Positions 1 through 9,831 are shown, numbered from the stretch's first letter. The stretch is 64,000 nt of DNA from Lacibacter luteus (GCF_004118265.1 NZ_SDHW01000003.1:492678-556677), one strand, 5' to 3'. Numbers and translations are program-made. Notes: generated from the letters alone by a model not told the origin.

Positions 1-2
1 TG

Positions 3-2027
3 CGCATTACAGAATATGCCGATCGTTTACTCGAAGGATTGGAACGCATTGAATTCAGCGAAAGCATGAAGGAAATGCAAACAAACTGGATCGGGAAGAG
101 TAGTGGAGCGGAAATTGATTTTGCAATTAAAGGGAATGAACAAAAGTTAAGAGTATATACGACCCGGCCCGATACCATCTTCGGTGTTGACTTTATGGTA
201 ATTGCTCCAGAGTTGGATTTGGTTGACCAGATTAAATCTGCTGAACAAACAGCTGCAGTTGATGAATATATTGCTTATGTAAAAAGCCGCAGTGAACGTG
301 AACGCCAGGCAGAGAAAAAGATCAGTGGTGTGTTTACAGGTGCGTATGCAGTGAATCCGTTTGATGGGAGAGAAATTCCCATCTGGATTTCTGAATATGT
401 ATTGGCGGGTTATGGTACAGGTGCTATCATGGCGGTGCCTTGCGGCGATGAACGTGATTTCAAATTTGCACAGCATTTTACTATTCCCATCACCAACATC
501 ATTGGTAAACATTTCAATGGTGAAGAAGCCAACGCAACCAAGGATGCTGTTTTAGAGAAGAGCGGTTTCCTGAATGGCATGCCGATGCGTGAAGCAAGTG
601 AGATCGTAATTAATAAACTGGAGGAGTTAGGAATTGGGTTGAGGAAAGTAAATTTCAGAATGCGTGATGCAGCGTTTAGTCGCCAGCGTTACTGGGGCGA
701 ACCATTCCCGATTCAATGGAAAGGCGGCACTGCTTATCCATTAAGCTCAACGGAGTTGCCATTGCTGTTACCCGAAGTTGATAGTTATAGTCCCGGTCCG
801 GAAGGCGAAGGTCCGTTGGCAAATATTCCTGAATGGGTAGCAAAAGAACTGGAAACGAACACCATGCCCGGTTACGCAGGCAGCAGTTGGTATTTCTTAC
901 GATATATGGATCCGAAGAATGAAACTGCCTTCTGTGATCGTAGCGTAAGTGATTATTGGGGACAGGTTGATCTGTACATTGGTGGTACAGAACATGCAGT
1001 TGGTCATTTGTTGTACAGCCGTATGTGGACGAAAGCTTTGTACGATCTTGGATTTATTGGTCATGATGAGCCATTTAAGAAGTTGGTGAACCAGGGGATG
1101 ATTCAAGGTTCATCACGTTTTGTGTATCGTATCAATGGCACCAACACATTTGTATCAAAAGGTTTATTGAAGAGTGAAGAAGAATATGAAGGAAGGAAAT
1201 TAGATAAACTGCATGTGGATGTAAATTTTGTGGATGGCTATGAATTAGATGTGGAAGCCTTTAAGAAGTGGCGGAATAATGAACATGCAGGTGCTGAATT
1301 TATTTTCGAAAGTGATAAATATATCTGTGGCTCTGAAGTTGAGAAAATGAGTAAGAGCAAGTTCAATACGGTTAACCCCGATGATCTTGTAAATAAATAT
1401 GGAGCCGATACATTCCGTATGTATGAAATGTTCTTAGGTCCTGTTGAAATAAGCAAGCCTTGGGATACAAAAGGTATTGAAGGTGTTCATCGCTTCCTTA
1501 AAAAACTCTGGCGTTTGTTTTACGATGATCTGAAAGGTCAAATGTGGAATAACGATAAAGCAACTGATGCAGAATTGAAAGTGTTGCACAAAACCATCAA
1601 GAAAATTGAAGATGATACCGAACGTTTCAGCTTCAACACCGGTGTAAGTACCTTCATGATTGCTGTAAACGAACTCAGCGATCTGAAATGCAACAAGAAA
1701 GAAATTCTTGAACAGCTGCTTATTCTCTTAACACCATATGCGCCGCATGTAAGTGAAGAGTTGTGGAGTTTGTTGGGCAACAGTGGTTCTGTGCTTGATG
1801 CATCCTTCCCGAAATTTGAAGCGAAGTATGTAACCGAATCAACCAAAGATTATCCTGTTGCCATTAACGGTAAAACAAGAACAGAGTTGACGCTCGATCT
1901 CGCCATTACACAAGCCGAAGTAGAACAGATCGTGTTGAGCAATGAAATTGTGTTGAAATGGCTCGATGGCAAACAACCAAAGAAGATCATTTATGTAAAA
2001 AACAAAATGATCAATGTGGTGATATAA
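3..2027 (+). CDS. leuS: Leucyl-tRNA synthetase, 3' part (5' end outside window)
   Basis: This class I aminoacyl-tRNA synthetase charges tRNA-Leu in the cytoplasm. The reading frame is open from base 3, so the start codon lies to the left of the window. About 674 residues are visible. They contain the editing (CP1) domain with TTRPDTIFG and GTGAIMAVPCGDERD, the catalytic-core stretch FSRQRYWGEPFPI, the KMSKS signature at 1344-1358, and the C-terminal helical anticodon-binding region. The HIGH-motif end is missing only because of the window edge. It is followed closely by a lipoprotein gene on the same strand. The family assignment is secure. Confidence 0.97.
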   Translation, partial: RITEYADRLLEGLERIEFSESMKEMQTNWIGKSSGAEIDFAIKGNEQKLRVYTTRPDTIFGVDFMVIAPELDLVDQIKSAEQTAAVDEYIAYVKSRSERERQAEKKISGVFTGAYAVNPFDGREIPIWISEYVLAGYGTGAIMAVPCGDERDFKFAQHFTIPITNIIGKHFNGEEANATKDAVLEKSGFLNGMPMREASEIVINKLEELGIGLRKVNFRMRDAAFSRQRYWGEPFPIQWKGGTAYPLSSTELPLLLPEVDSYSPGPEGEGPLANIPEWVAKELETNTMPGYAGSSWYFLRYMDPKNETAFCDRSVSDYWGQVDLYIGGTEHAVGHLLYSRMWTKALYDLGFIGHDEPFKKLVNQGMIQGSSRFVYRINGTNTFVSKGLLKSEEEYEGRKLDKLHVDVNFVDGYELDVEAFKKWRNNEHAGAEFIFESDKYICGSEVEKMSKSKFNTVNPDDLVNKYGADTFRMYEMFLGPVEISKPWDTKGIEGVHRFLKKLWRLFYDDLKGQMWNNDKATDAELKVLHKTIKKIEDDTERFSFNTGVSTFMIAVNELSDLKCNKKEILEQLLILLTPYAPHVSEELWSLLGNSGSVLDASFPKFEAKYVTESTKDYPVAINGKTRTELTLDLAITQAEVEQIVLSNEIVLKWLDGKQPKKIIYVKNKMINVVI

Positions 2028-2078
2028 TTTATGCGATGGGTTAACCGCCGCTTTATCCTTAAAATTTCAAAACAAACA

Positions 2079-2498
2079 ATGAAAAAATTAGTAGTGATCG
2101 CAGCTGTTGTTTTTGCTGCATGTAATTCGAAACCCGAAACAAATCAGCCTTATGTAGAAGAACGTGCAACAGTCAGCACAGAGCCGGTAAAAGAATATTC
2201 GTTTACCGATGCAGATAGTGCAAAATTTAAAGTGCAGTTGTTCGAACAAAAAAAATCACTCAATTACGAAGTGAAGTTTTCGTACAAGGAAGCTGCCAGC
2301 GAAAAAATCATCACGCTGCCAAACATGGGCATTATGCCAAAGCCTGAGCTGAAAAAAGGTGCGAACGATCTGTCCTGCATCATTGGTTTTTACGATGCCG
2401 ATAGCATTTTTATGGAATACCGTCTTGTAAATGTTGAGAAAGGATTATTGGGTTACAAACACCTGAAAGAATACCAGGTAGAGCAACCAAAGAAATAG
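2079..2498 (+). CDS. Small secreted lipoprotein, function unknown
   Basis: This 139-residue protein begins with a lipoprotein signal peptide: MKK, a short hydrophobic stretch, and a lipobox ending FAAC, so Cys15 would be lipidated. The mature part is hydrophilic and probably beta-rich, and I recognise no family. An upstream ATG at 2031 is in frame, but it would put sixteen charged residues before the signal peptide, so the ATG at 2079 is the better start. It lies about 50 bases after leuS and may share its transcript. A strong hairpin follows at 2521. Confidence 0.75.
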   Translation: MKKLVVIAAVVFAACNSKPETNQPYVEERATVSTEPVKEYSFTDADSAKFKVQLFEQKKSLNYEVKFSYKEAASEKIITLPNMGIMPKPELKKGANDLSCIIGFYDADSIFMEYRLVNVEKGLLGYKHLKEYQVEQPKK

Positions 2499-2520
2499 TA
2501 CAACCTGTACAGTAATAGTG

Positions 2521-2557
2521 AAGGTTGATGAATGGTTTTTCGCCATTCATCAACCTT
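2521..2557 (+). terminator. Strong hairpin after the lipoprotein gene
   Basis: Perfect 15-bp inverted repeat, arms 2521-2535 and 2543-2557, with a 7-base T-rich loop. It sits 22 bases after the lipoprotein stop and before the tricorn-like gene. The run of T after it is weak, so it may act as a terminator or as a transcript-stabilising 3' hairpin. Confidence 0.65.
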
Positions 2558-2611
2558 TCTTCATTTTGGGATAAAAGAGTTTGTATTTTCCAACGATAAA
2601 AATCATCAAGC

Positions 2612-5600
2612 ATGAAGCAATTGTTTTCATTTTTATTCTTTAGCCTTATCAGTAGTATTGCTTTTGCTCAAAGCAACACTCACTTTCTTTCAAACCCCAC
2701 ACTTTCACCCGACGGGCAAACGGTTGTGTTTGCATTTGAAGGTGATCTGTGGAAAGCCAATGTCAACGATGGACAGGCTACCCGCATCACCGCCATGCAA
2801 GGTTATGAAACATCGCCACGTATTTCACCCGATGGTAAGTGGATCGCTTTTACCGGAAGGCAGTATGGTAATGCCGATGTGTTTGTGATACCTGCTAACG
2901 GCGGCGATGTAAAACAGATCACGTTTCACAGTGGTAACGACGATGTAACAAGCTGGAGCTGGGATAGTAAAACGATCTATTTCAACAGTGGCCGTATGGG
3001 ACAGATCGCAGGTTTTAAAGTAGCTGCATCTGGTGGTACACCGCAACGTGTGTTTGGCAGTAATTTTTTTCAGTACGATCATAATTTAATGGAGCATCCC
3101 ACAACAGGTGAGATCTTTTTCAACGATACCTGGGAAAGTGCGAATCAAATTCAACGGAAACGATACAAAGGACCTTTCAATCCCGATATACAATCGTACA
3201 ATTTCAAAACCAAACAGCATAAGAAGTACACAACATGGGAAGGAAAAGATTTTGCTGCAACGATTGATAAAAGCGGAAACGTATTTTATATCTCCGACGA
3301 AAACAATGGCGAGTACAATCTCTACACATTGGATAACGGAAAGAAAAAAGCACTCACCCGTTTCTCTTCTTCTATTAAAACACCGCAGGTAAATGCCAAT
3401 GGTGGTAAAGTAGTGTTTGAAAAAGATTACCAGTTGTGGTTATACGATGTAAAGACAGATAAAGAAAGCAAACTGAATATTTCGATTGTGCGTAACAACG
3501 TGTTGCCAAAAGAAAAAGATTATGAAGTGCGTGGCAATATTTCTGCTTTTGATGTATCGCCCGATGCAAAAAAATATGCGTTTGTGGTAAGAGGCGAATT
3601 GTTTGTAAGTGATGTGGATGGAAAATTTGTGCAGGAGATCAAACGTGGATCAGCAGAACGTGTGCGTGAAGTGCGTTGGATGAGCGATAACAAAACCATT
3701 GTGTTTACGCAAACAGCCGATGGTTATACCAACCTGTTTACTGTTCGTGCCGATAGCAGTGCAACTCCTAAACAACTCACCAGCGATAAACAGAACAATC
3801 GCAGCTTAGTAGTAAATAGAAAACGCAACATGCTTGTGTACTTAAGTGGGCGTAACGAGGTGCGCCTGCTTGATCTGAAAACACTGCAAAGCAAAACCAT
3901 TGTGAAGGATGAACTCTGGGCATTTCAAAACAGCGATCCCGGTTTTTCGCCCAACGATGAATATGTTGTGTTTACTGCACGCCGGAATTTTGAAGAAGAT
4001 ATTTTAGTCCATCACATCAAGAGTAATAAAACCATCAATCTTACCAACAGTGGTGTAACAGAGAACAGCCCGATCTGGTCACCCGATGGTAAGTATATCT
4101 ACTTTGTTTCGCAACGTTTGAAACCATCGTATCCGTTTGGAATGGCGAATGCAAAAGTGTATCGTGTAGCATTGGAAAAAATGGATGAGCCTTATCGCCT
4201 GGATAAGTACAACGAACTATTCAAAGAAGAAAAGAAAGATGCAAAACCAACTAATGCTGATTCCGGTAAAGTGATCACAATTGATACAGATCTGATCATG
4301 GAACGCCTCGAGCAGGTTGGTCCGTCCTTTGGTGCACAATACCTCATCAACGTATTTCAAAAAGGAGAGAAGACAACAGTATTATATGTCAGCAATCATA
4401 GTGAAGGAAGATTTTCTACATGGAAAACAGTATTGGAACCTTTTGAATCAACCAAGACGGAAAAGATTATCGGTGGCGATGTTGGTGGATTTGATGTGCT
4501 TGAAGTGAACGATAAATATTTTGCACTGGGTAATGGTGTTATTCACAAATTGAACCTTGATGCAAACCGTGCTGATCCTGTGAATATCAGTTACACCTTC
4601 CGCCGTAACCTACAGGAAGAATTTAACCAGATGTTTTATGAAGCATGGGCCGGCATGGAAGAAGGTTATTACGATGAAACTTTCCACGGCTTGAACTGGA
4701 AGAAAACAAAAGAGTATTATCAACAGTTCCTTCCTTTCCTGAACAATCGTGCCGATTTGCGTACACTGCTCAACGATATGTTGGGTGAACTCAACTCATC
4801 ACACCAAGGCTTTGGAACATTTGGTGATGATGAAAACATTGCATTAACAAGTGCCACGATGGAAACAGGTATCATCTTCGAAAATGATGAGCCGTACAAA
4901 GTGAAATACATTGTAAAACGTTCGGCAGCCGATCGTAAGAACATCGATATTAAACCGGGTGATGTATTGCTGAAAGTGAATGATGAAACAGTTGATGCAA
5001 ACAAAGATCGCAACGCTTACTTCACACTTCCATCACGTGACCGAGAACTGAAGCTTACATTTAAACGTGGTGCTGAAACGGTGAATGTAAAAATTCATCC
5101 GCAGTCAACATTGTTTAGTAATCTCTACGATGAATGGGTTGATAACAACCAGAAACGTGTTGATGAAAAAAGTAAAGGACGCATTGCTTATGGTTATATG
5201 AAGAACATGGGCACAGGCGAACTGGAACAGTTCATTAATGATATGACACAGGAACTGTCAACAAAAGATGCACTCATTTTCGACCTTCGGTATAACACCG
5301 GCGGTAATGTGCACGATGAAGTGTTGAAGTTTTTAAGTCAGCGTAGTTACTTGCAATGGAAATACCGTGAAGGAAAATTAGCACCGCAATCAAATTTCTC
5401 ACCTGCAGATAAACCAATTGTATTGCTCATTAATGAACAATCGTTGAGTGATGCGGAAATGACCGCACAAGGGTTTAAAGGATTGAAGCTTGGTAAGATC
5501 ATTGGTAACGGAACTTATCGCTGGATCATTTTCACCAGCGGTATTGGCTTGGTGGATGGCTCAAGTGTGCGTATGCCGGCCTGGGGTTGTTATTCACTCG

Positions 5601-5734
5601 ATGGAAAAGACCTGGAGATAAATGGTGTGCAGCCGGATATTCTCATCGTCAACAGTTTTGAAGATAAACTCAATGGCAACGATCCGCAACTGGATAAAGC
5701 CATTGAAGAAATATTGAAGCAGATCAAGGGATGA
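2612..5734 (+). CDS. Tricorn-like S41 family protease, secreted
   Basis: This 1040-residue protein has a signal peptide ending near AFAQ at residue 20, so it should act in the periplasm or outside the cell. Residues of roughly 25-650 are beta-propeller repeats with TolB/WD-like blades (several copies of SPDGK and SPDGQ). A tricorn C1-like helical part follows, then a PDZ-like domain near 790-850 (IKPGDVLLKVNDETVD). The C-terminal S41 core carries NSSHQGFG near 728-735 and SLSDAEM near 944-950, which places the catalytic Ser and His as in tricorn protease. Its likely role is degradation of peptides. It appears to be a single-gene unit, with hairpins before and after it. Confidence 0.9.
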   Translation: MKQLFSFLFFSLISSIAFAQSNTHFLSNPTLSPDGQTVVFAFEGDLWKANVNDGQATRITAMQGYETSPRISPDGKWIAFTGRQYGNADVFVIPANGGDVKQITFHSGNDDVTSWSWDSKTIYFNSGRMGQIAGFKVAASGGTPQRVFGSNFFQYDHNLMEHPTTGEIFFNDTWESANQIQRKRYKGPFNPDIQSYNFKTKQHKKYTTWEGKDFAATIDKSGNVFYISDENNGEYNLYTLDNGKKKALTRFSSSIKTPQVNANGGKVVFEKDYQLWLYDVKTDKESKLNISIVRNNVLPKEKDYEVRGNISAFDVSPDAKKYAFVVRGELFVSDVDGKFVQEIKRGSAERVREVRWMSDNKTIVFTQTADGYTNLFTVRADSSATPKQLTSDKQNNRSLVVNRKRNMLVYLSGRNEVRLLDLKTLQSKTIVKDELWAFQNSDPGFSPNDEYVVFTARRNFEEDILVHHIKSNKTINLTNSGVTENSPIWSPDGKYIYFVSQRLKPSYPFGMANAKVYRVALEKMDEPYRLDKYNELFKEEKKDAKPTNADSGKVITIDTDLIMERLEQVGPSFGAQYLINVFQKGEKTTVLYVSNHSEGRFSTWKTVLEPFESTKTEKIIGGDVGGFDVLEVNDKYFALGNGVIHKLNLDANRADPVNISYTFRRNLQEEFNQMFYEAWAGMEEGYYDETFHGLNWKKTKEYYQQFLPFLNNRADLRTLLNDMLGELNSSHQGFGTFGDDENIALTSATMETGIIFENDEPYKVKYIVKRSAADRKNIDIKPGDVLLKVNDETVDANKDRNAYFTLPSRDRELKLTFKRGAETVNVKIHPQSTLFSNLYDEWVDNNQKRVDEKSKGRIAYGYMKNMGTGELEQFINDMTQELSTKDALIFDLRYNTGGNVHDEVLKFLSQRSYLQWKYREGKLAPQSNFSPADKPIVLLINEQSLSDAEMTAQGFKGLKLGKIIGNGTYRWIIFTSGIGLVDGSSVRMPAWGCYSLDGKDLEINGVQPDILIVNSFEDKLNGNDPQLDKAIEEILKQIKG

Positions 5735-5783
5735 GTGATGAGTAATGAATGATGAATGTTGAGCTGTAGCAGCTATTCAACTC
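5731..5783. repeat. Dispersed ATGAGTGATG-type repeat, copy 1
   Basis: Tandem near-copies of ATGAGTGATGA and ATGAATGATG begin on the stop codon of the tricorn-like gene. They are followed by a small hairpin-forming tail (AGCTG, loop, CAGCT). The same core occurs inside pyrD (10463-10535) and at 19234-19283, and a relative lies near 7855. Confidence 0.6.
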
Positions 5784-5790
5784 TAAAACG

Positions 5791-5820
5791 AAGGGTGTAC
5801 ATCAGTACACCCTTTTTATT
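5791..5820 (+). terminator. Rho-independent terminator of the tricorn-like gene
   Basis: Stem AGGGTGTAC (5792-5800) pairs with GTACACCCT (5805-5813) around the tetraloop ATCA, followed by TTTTATT. This is a textbook intrinsic terminator. Confidence 0.85.
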
Positions 5821-5842
5821 TGCTAAATCATCTTTGTCTTTT

Positions 5843-5870
5843 TCTCTGTGTTCTCTGTGCCCTCTGTGTG
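5843..5870. repeat. CTCTGTG low-complexity repeat
   Basis: Three imperfect copies of the unit TCTCTGTG sit between two convergent genes. The pattern looks like a dispersed intergenic repeat rather than a coding or promoter element. Only one copy is in this window. Confidence 0.45.
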
Positions 5871-5926
5871 AATAAACATTGTAAGCGTAGCGAACAATCT
5901 TTTTTCCTCTTTCACTCTCTTAGCTC

Positions 5927-7015
5927 TCACTCTTTCCGCACGAACCGTATCATCGCACTGCTGTTCTCGGTACTTTCAAGATTAGCGGTATAACGCACAC
6001 CGTTTACATAAGCGATCATGTAAGAAGTATTCGGTGGAATAGCTCCAAGGTTTTCGGCCACCATTACCAATTCATTATTTTCGGTTAACTCCTTCACTGC
6101 AAACTTTACCACATACGGTTTATCACTCAGTTTCACATGTTCAAATACCAATCGGTTGTTCATGAATAGCGAAATAGAATCACCATCGATCTCCGCATTA
6201 TCATAAAAATGAATTTCAACTGTGTCGCCGAGTAAAGGCAATTCTGTTGTTAATACTTTTTTTCGCTCAATAAATTTTTCGGTAATGGTTGGTGGTTTTG
6301 TAACAACAACTGCCGGCTCTTTTACAGGTGGCTTGTTTTCCGTTTTGGTAACAGGCTGTGTTTCCTTAGGAATAGTGGTTTGTGGTTGCAGAATAACAGG
6401 ATCAGGTTTCGGTTCTTCACGCTTCGGTTGCTCCGTTAAAACAGGTGGTGGAGCTACTGCAACAATTTCAGGTTGCTTTCCAACTTTATGAATAGCCGCC
6501 ACACTGTCTATGAAATAAGGATCGTTGGCACCAACGGTGTAATTATCGATCACAAAGTTCCATTCATCGGTAAACTGTGGTTGCTCCACTTTATCTAAAT
6601 GCAGATCACCTTTATTCTTTTGTTCTTCTTTTGTTACTGCTTTTCCATCGAGCATCATTACAGCACCACCGGGGCAATTAAAATCGGCTTCCATCAATAA
6701 CGGCACAGCGCCCGGAGAAGTAATTGCAATACGCCCTGTTTTTGCTTCTATCAATTCATCATCCCACCAAACCACTTCATTGGTCTGCGTATTGAAATAA
6801 CCTTTCACCGCATAACGCCGATAGTTATTTGGACTTTCATAGTAATACGAAGTGCCGAATAAACTGTCGCCACGTTGGATCAGTTTCAGTTCAAGTTTGG
6901 CTGGTTTTAAACCATTGCCCACTTTCCCTTTCCATACTCCGGTGATCATTTGGGCATGTGTGAGGGAAACAAAAACCAACACCGCAATAACAGTAAGTAA
7001 ATAACGAAGCTTCAT
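5927..7015 (-). CDS. Secreted protein with a proline-rich linker, function unknown
   Basis: This 362-residue protein starts at MKLRYLL and has a signal peptide ending near THAQ. An upstream in-frame start at 7075 would place charged residues ahead of the signal, so 7015 is preferred. The N-terminal part (to about 170) looks like a beta-rich extracellular domain (MITGVWKGKVG and similar). A low-complexity linker rich in Pro, Lys, Glu and Thr spans about 200-260. A second beta-sandwich-like domain closes the protein (FYDNAEIDGDSISLFMNN). I do not recognise a named family. It is transcribed divergently from the M23 peptidase gene. Confidence 0.75.
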   Translation of the reverse strand: MKLRYLLTVIAVLVFVSLTHAQMITGVWKGKVGNGLKPAKLELKLIQRGDSLFGTSYYYESPNNYRRYAVKGYFNTQTNEVVWWDDELIEAKTGRIAITSPGAVPLLMEADFNCPGGAVMMLDGKAVTKEEQKNKGDLHLDKVEQPQFTDEWNFVIDNYTVGANDPYFIDSVAAIHKVGKQPEIVAVAPPPVLTEQPKREEPKPDPVILQPQTTIPKETQPVTKTENKPPVKEPAVVVTKPPTITEKFIERKKVLTTELPLLGDTVEIHFYDNAEIDGDSISLFMNNRLVFEHVKLSDKPYVVKFAVKELTENNELVMVAENLGAIPPNTSYMIAYVNGVRYTANLESTENSSAMIRFVRKE

Positions 7016-7097
7016 AGTTATGTGCCTACAACGTACTGTTGGCCGGAATATTTTTTGTTCGGTAAAAATTAACAACTCTGCATCCTACCTTTATGCT

Positions 7098-7793
7098 ATG
7101 TCATCTTCGCTTATTCCCATTCTTGAAAAAAATAAACACAGCTTTCATCCTGTTGTTCCTTTTGATGCTGTAACAGATCGCTTACTGCAAATGGATTTTA
7201 CGGAAGCAAATAAATCTCTTACAAAAGAAGTGATTGAAGATGTTGCAAAATTCAGCACTTATGTTGATCAGCAGTTAAGCGATGCAAATGCATTGTATGG
7301 TATTGGTGGTTATGCCGAACATCGGACAGTGTACAGCAGAAGCAACGTGTTTGATGCATCCGATGGCGGCGAACCAAGACGCTTGCATTTGGGTACCGAC
7401 ATATGGGGCAAGGCAGGAACACCAGTGTTTGCTGCATTGGGCGGAATGGTGCACAGTTTTAAATTCAATAATCGTTATGGTGATTATGGTGCAACGATCG
7501 TATTACTGCATCAATTAGAAAGCGCCGCATTTTATACATTGTATGGTCATGTTAATTTAAAAGATCTGGCGTTGGTAGAAGGGCAATACATTAATCGTGG
7601 GCAGGAGTTTGCACATTTTGGTGAGCCACATGAAAATGGTCACTGGCCACCACATCTGCATTTCCAGATCATCAGTGATATTGAATTGAACGAAGGCGAT
7701 TATCCCGGTGTATGCAGAATGAGTGATAAAAGTTTTTATTTAAAGAATTGCCCGGATGCTGATTTGATTTTGCAGATGAATCAGTTTTTGTAG
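7098..7793 (+). CDS. M23-family metallopeptidase (LytM-like)
   Basis: This 231-residue protein has the zinc-peptidase signatures of M23: HLGTDIW near residue 97 (His and Asp ligands) and the HxH ligand pair in PPHLHFQ near 190. Family members cleave peptide cross-links in peptidoglycan. No signal peptide is visible from the ATG at 7098, so either it is cytoplasmic or its export route is not obvious. The longer in-frame start at 7020 adds only intergenic-looking residues that overlap the divergent gene. A TACCTTTA element at 7086-7093 resembles a promoter -7 box but would leave almost no leader. Confidence 0.85.
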   Translation: MSSSLIPILEKNKHSFHPVVPFDAVTDRLLQMDFTEANKSLTKEVIEDVAKFSTYVDQQLSDANALYGIGGYAEHRTVYSRSNVFDASDGGEPRRLHLGTDIWGKAGTPVFAALGGMVHSFKFNNRYGDYGATIVLLHQLESAAFYTLYGHVNLKDLALVEGQYINRGQEFAHFGEPHENGHWPPHLHFQIISDIELNEGDYPGVCRMSDKSFYLKNCPDADLILQMNQFL

Positions 7794-7857
7794 GTATGCC
7801 ATACTTCTTTGCAGACTGATGAAAGAAATGGGAGCGCCACTAAGTATGGCATACCTA
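7791..7857. repeat. Long inverted repeat between M23 gene and ruvB
   Basis: Perfect 16-bp arms, TAGGTATGCCATACTT (7791-7806) and its reverse complement (7842-7857), enclose 35 bases. The left arm contains the stop codon of the M23 gene. No T-run follows, so it is not a classic terminator. It may be a transcript-processing hairpin or a tiny palindromic element. Confidence 0.6.
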
Positions 7858-7895
7858 GTACACCACTATTCACTATTCACCACTCACCATTCACG
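7855..7895. repeat. CACTATTCACTATTCACC-type repeat upstream of ruvB
   Basis: A run of short ATTCAC and ACTCACC near-repeats lies between the inverted repeat and ruvB. It resembles, in reverse orientation, the ATGAGTGATG family seen elsewhere in the window, and it lies in the ruvB leader. Confidence 0.4.
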
Positions 7896-7917
7896 TTTTT
7901 TCTTAGTTTTACACCCA

Positions 7918-8949
7918 ATGGCCAACCCCAATTTAAATAGCGATAAAGAAGGACTGAGTGCAGCAGAAAAGGAATTTGAAAATAATATTCGTCCGTCGAA
8001 TATAGAAGAGTTCAGCGGCCAGCAGCAGATCATTGATAACCTCAAGATTTTTATCAAAGCGGCAAAGATGCGTGGCGAAGCATTGGATCATGTTTTGTTT
8101 CATGGTCCTCCCGGTTTAGGTAAAACAACACTCAGTCGCATTGTTGCAAATGAACTGGGTGTAAGCATCAAAGAAACAAGCGGACCGGTGATTGAAAAGC
8201 CCGGCGATCTTGCAGGCTTGCTTACAGGATTGGAAGCAAATGATGTGTTGTTCATTGATGAGATCCATCGGTTGAGTACAGTAGTGGAAGAATATCTCTA
8301 CGCAGCGATGGAAGATTACCGTATTGACATTATGATCGATAGTGGGCCCAATGCAAGAAGCATCCAGATCAACCTTAATCCTTTTACATTAATTGGTGCA
8401 ACAACAAGAAGCGGTTTATTAACTGCTCCGTTGTTATCACGCTTTGCCATTAAATCACGTTTGGAATATTACAATGCAGAAACACTGCAAAAAATTATTC
8501 AACGTGCTGCAGGTATTTTAAATGTAAAGATCACCAGCGATGCAGCAAGGGAAATTGCAGGACGCAGTCGTGCAACACCACGTATTGCTAATGGACTATT
8601 ACGCCGTATGCGTGATTTTGCAATGGTGTTGGGTAACGGTGTTATTGATCTGGGTGTTACACAACATGGATTGAAAGCATTGAATGTAGATGAATATGGT
8701 TTGGATGATATGGATAATAAAATTCTTTCTGCTATCATTGATAAATTTAAAGGCGGACCAGTGGGCATTACTACCATTGCAACAGCAGTTGGTGAAGAGC
8801 CCGGCACACTGGAAGAAGTGTATGAACCATTTTTAATACAGGAAGGTTTTCTGCAACGTACGCCAAGAGGAAGAGAAGTAACAGCAAAAGCGTATGAGCA
8901 TTTAGGAAAGAAACCTTACGGTGGAATCAATCCAACATTGTTTACGTAA
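7918..8949 (+). CDS. ruvB: Holliday junction branch-migration helicase RuvB
   Basis: This 343-residue AAA+ ATPase drives branch migration of Holliday junctions together with RuvA. Visible motifs are Walker [11 protein letters not shown], Walker [13 protein letters not shown], the sensor region [16 protein letters not shown], the sensor II Arg region [12 protein letters not shown], and the C-terminal winged helix ([13 protein letters not shown]). The ATG at 7918 gives the family's normal N-terminus. An in-frame ATG at 7819 would add 33 residues encoded by repeat sequence and was rejected. A strong bidirectional terminator follows. Confidence 0.97.
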   Translation: MANPNLNSDKEGLSAAEKEFENNIRPSNIEEFSGQQQIIDNLKIFIKAAKMRGEALDHVLFHGPPGLGKTTLSRIVANELGVSIKETSGPVIEKPGDLAGLLTGLEANDVLFIDEIHRLSTVVEEYLYAAMEDYRIDIMIDSGPNARSIQINLNPFTLIGATTRSGLLTAPLLSRFAIKSRLEYYNAETLQKIIQRAAGILNVKITSDAAREIAGRSRATPRIANGLLRRMRDFAMVLGNGVIDLGVTQHGLKALNVDEYGLDDMDNKILSAIIDKFKGGPVGITTIATAVGEEPGTLEEVYEPFLIQEGFLQRTPRGREVTAKAYEHLGKKPYGGINPTLFT

Positions 8950-8959
8950 GCAACAGCAT

Positions 8960-8996
8960 AAAAAAAGTCCCCCGTTTTTAGCGGGGGACTTTTTTT
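8960..8996. terminator. Bidirectional terminator between ruvB and terC-like gene
   Basis: Stem AGTCCCCCG pairs with CGGGGGACT, flanked by A7 on the left and T7 on the right, between two convergent genes. It should end both transcripts. Confidence 0.9.
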
Positions 8997-9014
8997 GAAT
9001 CTTATTACAAAGGT

Positions 9015-9815
9015 TTAATGCGCCTGATCGCTTTCATTTTTTTCTTCCAGCTTAGGTTCATTTAATTCAACTACACGTTTTGCTTTCATTCTGTTGCGCA
9101 TCACCATGTTCAGCATTTCTACAGTAAAAGAGAATGCCATACCGAAGTAGATATAATTTTTCAAATGCAGTTCATGTGCCGCTTCAGCATTCCATCCTTC
9201 AATCACCAAACTCAACCCGATCATTACAAGAAATGAAAGCGCAAGCATTTTCAGCGTTGGATGTTTATGAATAAAGCCGGCGATCTTCGGACTGAATAAA
9301 AACATCACCGTCATTGCAATAACAACTGCAGCGATCATGATCTCTACATGTTTGGCTGTACCACCGGCAGTAATGATACTGTCGAAGGAAAATACCGCAT
9401 CAATAAGAATGATCTGGCCAATGGCCTGGCCAAACGAAATTCCTTTTGCATTTTTCGGATCCTGGTTGGGGTCTTCACCTTCCAGCTTCTGATGTATTTC
9501 GTGTACCGATTTGTAAATAAGAAACAAACCTCCCGCCAACATTACCAGGCTTGCGAGGTCAAATCCTTTACCTGCAATTGTAAACACAGCTTTCCCTTTT
9601 TGAGATAAGAGCCATCCTAATCCCATCAGCAATAAACTACGGGAAAGAATTCCGGTGATCATCCAAAGCCGTCTTGCTTTCTTCTGGTCTTTTAATTCTT
9701 TTAAACGGTTAAGGATGATGCTTACAAAAATTACATTATCGATACCAAGCACAATTTCGAGTACAACAAGTACAATAAAACTGATAATGCTTTCGGTCGT
9801 AAAAAGATGTTCCAT
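9015..9815 (-). CDS. TerC-family integral membrane protein
   Basis: This 266-residue polytopic membrane protein has about seven hydrophobic segments. The N-terminal LEIVLGIDNVIFVSII and the internal DAVFSFDSIITA are the TerC-family motifs with membrane-embedded acidic residues. Members are linked to tellurite resistance or to Mn2+/metal export, and which applies here cannot be read from sequence. The last 25 residues are charged and cytoplasmic. It lies 16 bases downstream of pyrD and may be the last gene of the leftward set that starts at 11543. Confidence 0.9.
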   Translation of the reverse strand: MEHLFTTESIISFIVLVVLEIVLGIDNVIFVSIILNRLKELKDQKKARRLWMITGILSRSLLLMGLGWLLSQKGKAVFTIAGKGFDLASLVMLAGGLFLIYKSVHEIHQKLEGEDPNQDPKNAKGISFGQAIGQIILIDAVFSFDSIITAGGTAKHVEIMIAAVVIAMTVMFLFSPKIAGFIHKHPTLKMLALSFLVMIGLSLVIEGWNAEAAHELHLKNYIYFGMAFSFTVEMLNMVMRNRMKAKRVVELNEPKLEEKNESDQAH

Positions 9816-9831
9816 GTTTCTTCTTTAATTC

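Noticed and set aside
6222..6491. Rightward 89-residue Gly/Thr-rich frame opposite the secreted protein gene
   Set aside because: Low-complexity mirror of the Pro/Lys linker on the other strand, with no start context or family match.
7855..7895. Short regular repeats as a CRISPR-like array
   Set aside because: Units are far too short, have no spacers and no cas genes are present anywhere in the window.
7819..7917. Longer N-terminus of RuvB starting at 7819
   Set aside because: The extra 33 residues come from an inverted repeat and a short tandem repeat and are not found in RuvB; the ATG at 7918 gives the normal start.
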